Below, in pieces: positions 26,156 to 38,100 of a stretch of 61,000 bases of DNA. The notes under the pieces were generated by a model. It did no database searches, was not told the DNA's origin, and saw only the letters and a list, made by a program, of their open reading frames with translations. The DNA is from Neocallimastix lanati (nom. inval.) (lineage: Eukaryota; Neocallimastigomycota; Neocallimastigomycetes; Neocallimastigales; Neocallimastigaceae): assembly GCA_016946835.1 (NCBI GenBank), contig JACVTC010000005.1:471501-532500 (forward strand), in the 5' to 3' direction. The position numbers and the translations under genes are program-made. Each line of letters opens with the position of its first letter. The first letter of the stretch is position 1.

Positions 26156-26568
26156 AGTGAAACTATTAATATTATTATTAAAAATCTACTATTTTGAGAA
26201 GTATTACTTTTTGATATGACTCATTAATTTTATTAAAAATGTATCATATAATTATATAAAAAAAAGAAAAGATTTTTTCCATTAATAATAAATACATTAT
26301 TCTATTAATACCTCAAAATACTAAAAAGAAAAAAAAAAGAAAAAAATTATAATTATTCCTTTTTTTTTTTTTTCCAATTTCATAAAAATAATAAATAATA
26401 AAACTGAGTGATACTATTAAAAACTAAATAATCAATTAAAATAAATAAATATGAATAAATATAAATAATTGTAAATATAAAAAAAAAAATAAATATGTAT
26501 ATATATATATTTAAATTTTTTATTAATAATAAAAAAAGGGAAAAAGGAAAAGGAAAATTTTAAACTTT

Positions 26569-26756
26569 AATGAATTCTAAATATTTATATAAAGTATGAA
26601 TAACAAAAAGAGTATAATGAATTCTAAATATTTATATAAAGTATGAATAACAAAAAGAGTATAATGAATTCTAAATATTTATATAAAGTATGAATAACAA
26701 AAAGAGTATCATGAATTCTAAATATTTATATAAAGTATGAATAACAAAAAGAGCAT
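26569..26756 (+). repeat. Minisatellite, 47-bp unit, four copies
   Basis: Four head-to-tail copies of a 47-bp unit beginning AATGAATTCTAAATATTTAT and ending AATAACAAAAAGAGTAT. Only single substitutions separate the copies (the last begins CATG and ends AGCAT). Confidence 0.95.
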
Positions 26757-27831
26757 AAAACTAAAATAGAATTATGTTTTATATATATATATAGAATATT
26801 TTTTTGAAACTTTACAATAATGAAAAATATTAAATATATTAATTTAAATTTATATTTAATATTTATTAATTTAAACAATGATCAGACTATAATTATAAAT
26901 TGAATGGGACATAATTATTATTGTTTTATTAAACCTTTACTAAACCAATAGGAGAATAATATTTTATTTAATAAATTTATTTTAATTAAAACTAATATAT
27001 AATAAATGTAATAATCAAAAACAATAAAAACTATTATGAATTTAAATGTGTTTTATATAAAAAAAAATTAATGGAAAAATTTAAAACAATGTAATTTTAT
27101 TTTGGTACACAATAATTTATATTTAAACCAATATTTATTTAATACAAATTTTATAATATACAATATTTATAAAAAAAAAAAAAAAAAAAACAATACTATT
27201 AAAGGAATTTTTTTTCACAATATATATGTTATAGTTTTTTAAAAAAAATAGTTATTAAAGTTTTAAATATTTAAATGACACATTTGAAGTAATATTAAAT
27301 AAGTTATATTATTTTAACGAATAATGGAATTATATTTAATTTAATATAATGGAATTTTATTAAACTTTATTTTATATTAATATTATTTTAAGTAATAAAA
27401 TATTAATATAACATAAAATTATATTTGTAAACTAAAAATTAATAATTTATTAAAAGGAAAAAATGCTTTGTAATTAAATTCTATTTTTGTAAAAAAAAAA
27501 AAAAAAAGAAATGTTTTTTATTTATTGTTATTATTGTTACTATTATTATTTAGGTTTGTAGACCTTTAAATTTTTAATTAATTTTTAATTAAATTATAAA
27601 CTATATAATTGCTATTTTAAAGTTATTTATTATTATATTTTTTTTATATTATTCTCGATTATATAAAAAGAATATTTTTTTCACGTACTTTTTTTTTTGT
27701 TTAATCATTCTTCATTTTTATTTTTTTTTCCAGTTACATATTAAAAATTATTTTAGAAATAAAAATAAACTTGAATAATAGAAAAATAAATTATTTCTTC
27801 ATCTTTCTTTTAAAATTAATTAAAAAGAAAT

Positions 27832-27847
27832 ATTGTCTGGAACAATA
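27832..27847 (+). promoter_or_regulatory. Shared cellulase upstream motif, gene 2
   Basis: ATTGTCTGGAACAATA, identical to the copy upstream of gene 3. ATTGT and ACAAT form a short inverted repeat. It lies 120 nt before the ATG; the longer spacing here comes from A-rich sequence (27900-27967). Confidence 0.5.
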
Positions 27848-27967
27848 AAAAATATAAAAATAAGATTTTAATTATTAAAAGAAAATATATAATAAAATAT
27901 AAATTTTCATAAATAAACAAAAAAAAAAAAAAAAAACAAAAAAAAAACAAAAAAAAAAAAAAAAAAA

Positions 27968-30937
27968 ATGAAATTTTCTAAAGCTTTATTATTAACAGCT
28001 TTAACTTTAGTTTCAGCTGAAAAACTTGAATACGTAAATATATAAATATAATTAGTATTTGAATAACATTTTTGTAATATATATATATATAAATATATGC
28101 TTATTAATGTATCAAAATAAAAATTAAAATAAAAAATCTGAAATTAGGTCGGTGTTAATGAAAGTTGTGGTGAATTTGGTGAAGGTGAATTACCAGGTAT
28201 TTACAACAAACATTATATTTATCCAAATATTGATGCCATTAAAACAACTATTGAACAAGGTATGAATGTTTTCCGTATCAATTTCAGATGGGAACGTTTC
28301 CAACATGAATTATTTGGTGAATTCAATGAATTTGATATCACCGAATATAAGAAGGTTGTTGATGCTACAACCGCTGAAGGTGCTACTGTCATTCTTGATC
28401 CACATAATTATGCTCGTTACAAAAATAATCTTATTGGATCCGAAGAAGTTCCAATTGAAGCATTTGTTGATTTCTGGACTAAATTAGCCGAAATTTTCAA
28501 AGATAATGAAAAGGTTTGGTTCGGTTTAGTTAATGAACCACATGATATGGATACTGATGACTGGTTCAAGGCCGCCCGTGCTGCTGTTGATGGTATTCGT
28601 GCTACAGGAGCCAAGAATAACATTTTAATTCCAGGTAATGGATGGACTGGTGCCTGGAGTTGGGGTAAGGAAGCATGGTATGGAGAAGCTAATGCTGATG
28701 TTTCCTTAAGATACTTCTCTTCTGAAGATGAAAATATTCTTTTTGAAGTTCACCAATACTTCGATACTGATTACTCTGGTACTCATGATACTTGTGTCCA
28801 ACGTCCATGTCAAAACAACCTCAAAGAATTTGTTGAATGGCTTAAGACTAACAACTTAAAGGGATGGGTTGGTGAAATTGGTGGAACTCTCAATGATGAA
28901 TGTAAGGAATGTATTGAAGAAGTTCTTGAATATCTCCAAGAAAACAGAGATGTTATTAAGGGAGTCCAATGGTGGGCCGCTGGTCCATGGTGGGGACACA
29001 ATGCTTTATCTATTGAACCAAATGCTGAAAAGGCCTTCCCAGGACAAATGGCATGGTTAAAACCATATTTACCAGGACCATCAGAATTAACAGAAGTTCC
29101 AACTTTCATTAATAAGAAGGTTTACTGTAAGGGATGTGTTGTTACTGGTACTGGTGGTGATAATTCCTTCTGGGGATGGGAAGATGAAAAGTCATGTGAA
29201 ATTGATAAAGAAACTTGTGGTTATAATGACAATACTCCAATTGAAAATCCACCAGTTGTTGAAAAGACCTACTGTAAGGGATGTGAAGTAACTGGTACTG
29301 GTGGTGATGGTTCCTTATGGGGTTGGGAAGATGAACAATCTTGTGAAATTGATGTTGCCACTTGTAAAATTGGTAATAATGCTTCTGATGATAATACTGA
29401 TAATGGTGAAAAACTTGAATATGTTGGTGTTAATGAAAGTTGTGGTGAATTTGGTGAAGGTTCTTTACCAGGTATCTACAACACACATTACATTTATCCA
29501 AATATTGATGCCATTAAAACAACTATTGAACAAGGTATGAATGTTTTCCGTATCAATTTCAGATGGGAACGTTTCCAACATGAATTATTTGGTGAATTCA
29601 ATGAATTTGATATCACCGAATATAAGAAGGTTGTTGATGCTACTACCGCTGAAGGTGCTACTGTCATTCTTGATCCACATAATTATGCTCGTTACAAAAA
29701 TAATCTTATTGGATCCGAAGAAGTTCCAATTGAAGCATTTGTTGATTTCTGGACTAAATTAGCTGAAATTTTCAAAGATAATGAAAAGGTTTGGTTCGGT
29801 TTAGTCAATGAACCACATGATATGGAAACTGATGACTGGTTCAAGGCCGCCCGTGCTGCTGTTGATGGTATTCGTGCTACAGGAGCCAAGAATAACATTT
29901 TAATTCCAGGTAATGGATGGACTGGTGCTTGGAGTTGGGGTAAGGAAGCATGGTATGGAGAAGCTAATGCTGATGTTTCCTTAAGATACTTCTCTTCTGA
30001 AGATGAAAATATTCTCTTTGAAGTTCACCAATATTTCGATACTGATTACTCTGGTTCTCATGATACTTGTGTCCAACGTCCATGTCAAAACAACCTCAAA
30101 GAATTTGTTGAATGGCTTAAGACTAACAACTTAAAGGGATGGGTTGGTGAAATTGGTGGAACTCTCAATGATGAATGTAAGGCTTGTATTGAAGAAGTTC
30201 TTGATTACCTTCAAGAAAACAGAGATGTTATTAAGGGAGTCCAATGGTGGGCCGCTGGTCCATGGTGGGGACACAACGCTTTATCTATTGAACCAAATGC
30301 TGAAAAGGCCTTCCCAGGACAAATGGCATGGTTAAAACCATATTTACCAGGACCATCAGAATTAACAGAAGTTCCAACTTTCATTAATAAGAAGGTTTAC
30401 TGTAAGGGATGTGTTGTTACTGGTACTGGTGGTGATAATTCCTTCTGGGGATGGGAAGATGAAAAGTCATGTGAAATTGATAAAGAAACTTGTGGTTATA
30501 ATGACAATACTCCAATTGAAAATCCACCAGTTGTTGAAAAGACCTACTGTAAGGGATGTGAAGTAACTGGTACTGGTGGTGATGGTTCCTTATGGGGTTG
30601 GGAAGATGAAAAGTCATGTGAAATTGATGTTGCCGCTTGTAAAATTGGTGAAGAACCAACTGAACCATCTACCTGTAAATTCGAAGCTCTTGGTTACAAG
30701 TGCTGTTCTCACTGTGTTAGTTACCTTGAAGATGAAGATGGTTTATGGGGTGTTGAAAATGGTGAATGGTGTGGAATTACAGATGAATGTATCAAGGGTT
30801 ATGATGAATGTTGGTCTAATAAATTCGGTTACCCATGCTGTGATACCTGTGACGTTTTCTTAACTGATGAATCTGGTGATTGGGGTGTTAAAGACCTTGA
30901 TTGGTGTGGTGTTCCATCCACTTGTAAAGCTAACTAA
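27968..30937 (+). CDS. Secreted two-domain GH5 endoglucanase with dockerins (gene 2, 951 aa)
   Basis: Two exons: 27968-28033 and 28148-30937 (TAA), with a 114-nt intron at the same codon as in genes 1 and 3. The signal peptide is MKFSKALLLTALTLVSA. Two GH5 domains repeat with a period of 425 residues. Acid/base Glu are at 152 and 577 (NEPHD) and nucleophiles at 265 and 690 (GWVGEIGG); the conserved Arg, His, Tyr and Trp motifs are intact in both. Each catalytic domain is followed by two CBM10/dockerin-like modules (YCKGC...GGDGSLWGWEDE), and the protein ends with two classical dockerins. Unlike gene 1, the junction between units (KLEYVGVNESCGEFG) has no intron. The predicted role is an extracellular cellulosomal endo-beta-1,4-glucanase. 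Coding GC is far above the flanks. Confidence 0.94.
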
Positions 30938-31016
30938 ATTTTAATATAATGATCAATAATATTAACATGAAAAAAAAAGTTAAAGTTTTAATAATAATAG
31001 TTCCAAGAAAAATAAA

Positions 31017-31139
31017 AAAAGAAATCTAATCCCAAGTATATAATGATTTCTTTTATCAAAATTACATAAAATATTTTAAATAATTTTAATAAAGTAGTTT
31101 AAAAAAGAAATCTAATTCAAATATATGATGATTTCTTTT
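31017..31139 (+). repeat. Pair of repeated hairpins in the 3' flank of gene 2
   Basis: AAAAGAAATC...GATTTCTTTT occurs at 31017-31026/31045-31054 and again at 31103-31112/31130-31139. Each forms a 10-bp stem with an 17-18-nt loop, and they are 86 nt apart. They may be 3'-UTR structures or transcription-termination elements. Confidence 0.6.
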
Positions 31140-31964
31140 AATAGAAATAAATAAATAAATAAAATATTTTATATAAAGATTAAATCCCTTTTAATATTAA
31201 AACAATTTTATTTTATAAATATAAAATTGGAAATCTATAATCAAATTTAGAAAAATTGATATAAATTTAGCAAAACTAAATAAAAAAATAAGGAAATAAA
31301 AATAAAAAAAGATAAATAAAGAAAGAATAAATAGATGGAAAATAATTAAAAATAAAGAAATAATTAAAAATAAATAAATATATAGAAATATAAAGAAATA
31401 AAAACCATAAAAAAAAAAAATAAAAGAAGAAATAGAAATAAAAAAAATAATTTAGAATGTAAAACAAAGTTTAAATATAAATTATTTAATGAAAAAAAAA
31501 ATAAAAATAATAAAAAACAGAAAATAAATAAAATAAACAAATAAACTTATTATAATTCTTATATTATTTTTTTTTAGTTATTTATATATATATATATTGT
31601 ATTATTTTTAATTTAACTTTTATTATGTAATTAGTACAAAATTTTAGTGAACAGCAACATTATATTTAAATATTATATATTATATAATTTTTTTTAAACT
31701 TCAAATATTATTTATTTATTCATTTATTAAGATAATTACTAATTATTTAATTATTATTTAAATAAGGTTAAAGTTAGCAATAATTACGGTAATATATATA
31801 AAAAAAAATTACATATATTAAGGTCATAAATGAAAAAATAAATAAAAATAAAATGAAAAAGTGAAGTTCATATAATTACATATAAATAAATAAATAAATA
31901 AATAAAAATAAAATGAAAAAACAAAAAATAAATATTTTCATTATTGTATGTAATTAGTAAAAAT

Positions 31965-32090
31965 TATTAAATAATAATAATAATAATAATATTAATATTA
32001 ATATTAATGATAATAATAATAATATTGATATAATAATAATAATAATAATATTAATGATAATTATAACAATAACAATAATAATATTCTAAA
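31965..32090 (+). repeat. (AAT)n compound microsatellite
   Basis: AAT, ATTAAT and ATTGAT blocks over about 120 bp, no coding potential. Confidence 0.85.
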
Positions 32091-32469
32091 TAGATTTTTA
32101 TATTAAAAATAATTCTGAATTTATTTATACACTTATTTTTGATTATTACTTTTTTTTTCACGTTACTATTTCATTTATTATTATGTTCACATTGGATAAA
32201 TAATATTTATTTATTTTATTAATTCTGTGTTTTTTTATTTTTTTATTAAAATTAAAAGTATTCATATATTTTATATAAGAATAAACAAATAAAGATTAAA
32301 GTTCACAATAATTGCGGCTATAAAAAAAATATTAAAAATAATTATTCAACTAATAAAAATTATTATATATAAATATATAATTGACAGTCTATTAATTTTT
32401 AATAAATAAATATATAAATATAATAATAAATTAACATAAATTTTATTTCAAATTTTTATGATAGGAAAT

Positions 32470-32500
<31 letters not shown>

Positions 32501-32584
32501 AAATAGTGGATGATTGATTTGATGAGATAATAACTAAAATAAAGCCTATTGTTTGAATAAATAATCTAACAGAAGGAAGCCGTT

Positions 32585-32616
32585 ATTTGTACCATAATTG
32601 TAACTATGGTACAAAT
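32585..32616. repeat. Perfect hairpin, 12-bp stem
   Basis: ATTTGTACCATA (32585-32596) and TATGGTACAAAT (32605-32616) are perfectly complementary around ATTGTAAC. The surrounding 32560-32680 stretch is slightly richer in G and C than the background. Confidence 0.8.
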
Positions 32617-33306
32617 GATTATTGATTAATATTGTATATATATTATATGTCTTCTTGGGACACACAGGAGTGAGAAAAAAAAAAAAAAAAAGTCAGTTTA
32701 GATTTTTTTTTTTTAAATAATTATATAGATTGTATAACATTATATTACTATTTATGGAAATATTAAAATTAAAATATTTTATAAATAGTAATATTTCATA
32801 AAAACTGAAAAAGTCTTATTCTTTAAAGTTAACCTTCAATATATGAAATAATTTAAAAATAATAAAAAAACTAATTATTATATGTAAATAAATATATAAA
32901 TAATTAAGTTAAATTATTAATTATATATAAATATGTGAAACAAAAAGACTAACAAAGTTTTGAAATATTTAAATTTAATTATTATTTTACATTAAATAAA
33001 AAAATATAATTTTTTTATTATTACTTTAAAATTTTCCGTCAAATTATTAATAAAAAAAAAAAAAAAAAATAAAAAATAAAAATATAAAATTTTATTATTA
33101 TTTTAAATTTTCCGTTATACTATTTTATTTAAAAAAAAAAAAAAAAAAATTAAAAAATTGAATTTTGACTAAATATAAAGGATATACTAAGCTCCAATAA
33201 TTTGTCTAATTCTATGTATTGTAATATAAAACATTTTTCAAACAATGTATAAAAATGTTTATATGGTATTCATCAATTAAAAATGATTATATGATATAAT
33301 AAAATG

Positions 33307-33373
33307 TTAATGTAATATTTAAAGTTCAATAATACTTAAAAAAAAATTAGTTGAACTTTAAATATTACATTAA
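33307..33373. repeat. Perfect inverted repeat, 23-bp arms
   Basis: Left arm 33307-33329 (TTAATGTAATATTTAAAGTT + CAA) pairs perfectly with right arm 33351-33373 (TTG + AACTTTAAATATTACATTAA) around a 21-nt loop. Confidence 0.85.
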
Positions 33374-34530
33374 GTATTACTTTTTATTTAAATATTATAT
33401 ATCATTAATATATTTAACTTATTACAACAATATTCACAATAATTATAAGCGAAATAGTGAAAACTAAAAAATAATGAAAATAAGAAATACATATATATAT
33501 ATTTTTTTTTAAAAAAAAAGAAAAACTTTCAATTGAATTATTTCACAATAACGAAATAAGCATAAATAGTGATTAACTTTTCACTCTTAAAACTATTAAA
33601 TTCTCAATAATATTATTTTGTCTTTCTTTTTCCAATCTTATTTTATAATTTTATAATATTTTAGGTGAATAAATTCTTTGATTAATATAATTAATTTAAC
33701 TATATTTATATCATTTTCATTTTTATTAAATTAATGAAAAAAAGATAAAAAAAAAATTTTATAAACGAATGATAAACTTTATTATAACAAGAAAATCCAT
33801 AAAATTAATTTAATCCAAATTTTATTAGATGATAGAAAATATTGATTTACCAATTTTAAATATTTATATATATAAAACATGGAAAATTTCATCATTCAGA
33901 ATATTAAAATTATACTAAAACAATAGAATAAGAAACGTTTAATTAATATCTATTTTTTTTTAAAAATATCTATTTTTTTTTAAAAAAATAAAACAAAGAA
34001 AAATAATTAAAAATATATATATATAAATATTATATAAAAGATTAAAAATAATAATAAATACGATGATTAGCTAATTTTATTATATATTAAAAATAATAAA
34101 ATTTTGATTTATACTTATTATTATTATTATTATTATTATTGTTATAATAATTATTATTTATTGAACATGGAAAATATTAAACTTGATTAATATCTATTTT
34201 TTTATTATTAATATAAATTAATAGATTATAAAACTATAAAAATATTGGTAATATTTATATTAAAAATAATTTATAAAATACATTTAAAGATAGCTATTTT
34301 TTACATTATATATTATTCTATTTTTAACAATAAATTTATTACTTGTATATTTTATACCAGTATTATTAATATAAATATAAAATTTATATATCTATCTATT
34401 ATTCTATTTATAACACTAATTTATTATATATATATATACTTTATTATAAATTAATTTAAATATAAAACAAAAAATTAAAAAATTATTGTTTAAATTTTAA
34501 AAATATTTCCGTGTTTATATCAAATAAACT

Positions 34531-34806
34531 TTTAAATTGTGGAATATATTTAAATTTAAAATAATAATAATATTAATATGAATTAATTTTTTTTTATTTT
34601 TTTAGTTTCCTTTATTTATATTAAAAATTTATATTGTTTTAAAAATGTCTTATTTGCATTTTTTATTTTATTTTTTTTTTTTTTAATTTAAATTATGGAA
34701 TATATTTAAATTTAAATTTAAAATATTAATATGAAATAATTATTTTCTTATTTATATTAAAAATTTATATTGTTTTAAAAAATGTCTTATTATTTGTATT
34801 TTTTTA
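34531..34806 (+). repeat. Direct duplication of about 130-150 bp
   Basis: Copy 1 (34531-34674) and copy 2 (34687-34806) both run from TTTAAATTRTGGAATATATT through TTATATTGTTTTAAAAA to ATGTCTTATT. Small indels separate them. They lie upstream of cellulase gene 3. Confidence 0.8.
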
Positions 34807-35124
34807 TTTAATATTAATGTTCATTAATTATTTCTTTTTTATTATTAAATTACATTAAATTTTATAATTGATAGTTATTAAGATTAGATATAAATAAATA
34901 ACTTTAATTATTACTATTATTATTATTTATAATATATAATATATATATATAAAAGAAAAAACATATAAAAGAATCAATTTTTCATGTAAATGCAATTGTT
35001 TCCCTTCATTATTCAAAAAATTAATATTAAATATATTTCTAATACACATTTTTATAATAAATTTGAATATATAATTTTTTGTTATTAATTATTAATTAAA
35101 TAAATTAAAATAAACATAATATTT

Positions 35125-35140
35125 ATTGTCTGGAACAATA
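35125..35140 (+). promoter_or_regulatory. Shared cellulase upstream motif, gene 3
   Basis: ATTGTCTGGAACAATA, identical over 16 bp to the element before gene 2 and similar to that before gene 1. It lies 45 nt before the ATG. Confidence 0.5.
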
Positions 35141-35185
35141 ATATATAATTAAAATATATTTAATGAATATCTATTAAAAAAAAAA

Positions 35186-38100
35186 ATGAAGTTATCTAAA
35201 GCTTTATTATTAACAGCTTTAACTTTAGTTTCAGCTGAAAAACTTGAATATGTAAGTATAATATAAGAATTTAAATTAAATAAATATATTTTATAAAAAT
35301 AAAAAAAAAAATTATATATAAAGATATATTTATTTATTAATTTATATTAATAAATACAAAAATATGGAATTTAGGTCGGTGTTAATGAAAGTTGTGGTGA
35401 ATTCGGTGAAGGTGAATTACCAGGTATTTACAACAAACATTATATTTATCCAAGTATCGATTCCATTAAAACAACTATTGAACAAGGTATGAATGTTTTC
35501 CGTATCAATTTCAGATGGGAACGTTTCCAACATGAATTATTTGGTGAATTCAATGAATTTGATATCACTGAATATAAGAAGGTTGTTGATGCTACAACCG
35601 CTGAAGGTGCTACTGTCATTCTTGATCCACATAATTATGCTCGTTACAACAATAATCTTATTGGATCCGAAGAAGTTCCAATTGAAGCATTTGTTGATTT
35701 CTGGACTAAATTAGCAGAAATTTTCAAAGATAATGAAAAGGTTTGGTTCGGTTTAGTCAATGAACCACATGATATGGAAACAGATGACTGGTTCAAGGCC
35801 GCCCGTGCTGCTGTTGATGGTATTCGTGCCACAGGAGCCAAGAATAACATTTTAATTCCAGGTAATGGATGGACTGGTGCTTGGAGTTGGGGTAAGGAAG
35901 CATGGTATGGAGAAGCTAATGCTGATGTTGCTTTAAGATACTTCTCTTCTGAAGATGAAAATATTCTCTTTGAAGTTCACCAATATTTCGATAGTGATTA
36001 TTCTGGTAGTAAAGCTACCTGTGTTCAAGTTCCATGTCAAAATAACTTTAAGGAATTTGTTGAATGGCTTAAGACTAACAACTTAAAGGGATGGGTTGGT
36101 GAAATTGGTGGACTTGCTGATAGTCAATGTAAGTCCTGTATTGAAGAAGTTATTGAGTACCTTCAAGAAAACAGAGATGTTATTAAGGGAGTCCAATGGT
36201 GGGCCGCTGGTCCATGGTGGGGACACAATGTTTTATCTATTGAACCAAATGCCGAAAAGGCTTTCCCAGAACAAATGGCATGGTTAAAACCATATTTACC
36301 AGGACCATCAGAATTAACAGAAGTTCCAACGTTTGTTAATGAAAAGGTTTACTGTAAAGGATGTGAAGTTACAGGTACTGGTGGAGATGGTTCCTTCTGG
36401 GGATGGGAAGATGAAAAATCATGTGAAATTGATAAAGAAACTTGTGGATATAATAATGATGATGGATCAGTTGATACACCAGTTGATACACCAGCTGTTG
36501 AAAAGATCTACTGTAAGGGATGTGAAGTTACAGGTACTGGTGGTGATGGTTCCTTATGGGGCTGGGAAGATGAAAAGTCATGTGAAATTGATATTACCAC
36601 TTGTAAAATTGGTAATAATGCTACTGATGATAATATTAATAATGGTGAAAAACTTGAATATGTTGGTGTTAATGAAAGCTGTGGTGAATTTGGTGAAGGT
36701 GAATTACCAGGTATTTACAACAAACATTATATTTATCCAAATATTGATTCCATTAAAACAACTATTGAACAAGGTATGAATGTTTTCCGTATCAATTTCA
36801 GATGGGAACGTTTCCAACATGAATTATTTGGTGAATTCAATGAATTTGATATCACCGAATATAAGAAGGTTGTTGATGCTACAACCGCTGAAGGTGCTAC
36901 TGTCATTCTTGATCCACATAATTATGCTCGTTACAACAATAATCTTATTGGATCCGAAGAAGTTCCAATTGAAGCATTTGTTGATTTCTGGACTAAATTA
37001 GCAGAAATTTTCAAAGATAATGAAAAGGTTTGGTTCGGTTTAGTCAATGAACCACATGATATGGAAACAGATGACTGGTTCAAGGCCGCCCGTGCTGCTG
37101 TTGATGGTATTCGTGCCACAGGAGCCAAGAATAACATTTTAATTCCAGGTAATGGATGGACTGGTGCTTGGAGTTGGGGTAAGGAAGCATGGTATGGAGA
37201 AGCTAATGCTGATGTTGCTTTAAGATACTTCTCTTCTGAAGATGAAAATATTCTCTTTGAAGTTCACCAATATTTCGATAGTGATTATTCTGGTAGTAAA
37301 GCTACCTGTGTTCAAGTTCCATGTCAAAATAACTTTAAGGAATTTGTTGAATGGCTTAAGACTAACAACTTAAAGGGATGGGTTGGTGAAATTGGTGGAC
37401 TTGCTGATAGTCAATGTAAGTCCTGTATTGAAGAAGTTATTGAGTACCTTCAAGAAAACAGAGATGTTATTAAGGGAGTCCAATGGTGGGCCGCTGGTCC
37501 ATGGTGGGGACACAATGTTTTATCTATTGAACCAAATGCCGAAAAGGCTTTCCCAGAACAAATGGCATGGTTAAAACCATATTTACCAGGACCATCAGAA
37601 TTAACAGAAGTTCCAACGTTTGTTAATGAAAAGGTTTACTGTAAAGGATGTGAAGTTACAGGTACTGGTGGAGATGGTTCCTTCTGGGGATGGGAAGATG
37701 AAAAATCATGTGAAATTGATAAAGAAACTTGTGGATATAATAATGATGATGGATCAGTTGATACACCAGTTGATACACCAGCTGTTGAAAAGATCTACTG
37801 TAAGGGATGTGAAGTTACAGGTACTGGTGGTGATGGTTCCTTATGGGGCTGGGAAGATGAAAAGTCATGTGAAATTGATATTACCACTTGTAAAATTGGT
37901 AATAATGCTACTGATGATAATATTAATAATGGTGAAAAACTTGAATATGTTGGTGTTAATGAAAGCTGTGGTGAATTTGGTGAAGGTGAATTACCAGGTA
38001 TTTACAACAAACATTATATTTATCCAAATATTGATTCCATTAAAACAACTATTGAACAAGGTATGAATGTTTTCCGTATCAATTTCAGATGGGAACGTTT

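Larger units (their letters stand above)
23531..27967. other. Gene-free intergenic region between cellulase genes 1 and 2
   Basis: No gene visible. It contains A-rich 3' flank repeats (AATAGAATAATAAAATAATA near 23700-23830), a slightly GC-richer patch at about 24300-24600 that may be a degraded mobile-element fragment, TTA microsatellites at 24640-24830, and two minisatellites listed separately. Very long poly-A runs occur at about 24000 and 26116-26154. Confidence 0.6.
30938..35185. other. Gene-free intergenic region between cellulase genes 2 and 3
   Basis: No gene visible. It contains two small hairpins just after gene 2, AAT microsatellites at 31965-32090, a perfect 12-bp-stem hairpin at 32585-32616, a perfect 23-bp inverted repeat at 33307-33373, and a direct duplication at 34531-34806. 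Confidence 0.6.

Noticed and set aside
27918-27967. Poly-A tail of a retrocopied cellulase
   Set aside because: Gene 2 keeps its first intron and the A-run is upstream of the ATG; A-runs before start codons are general in this window.
28417-30668. Minus-strand and shifted-frame open frames over the cellulase genes, repeated at each unit
   Set aside because: They recur in every GH5 unit as shadows of the real frame, and their composition is not protein-like.
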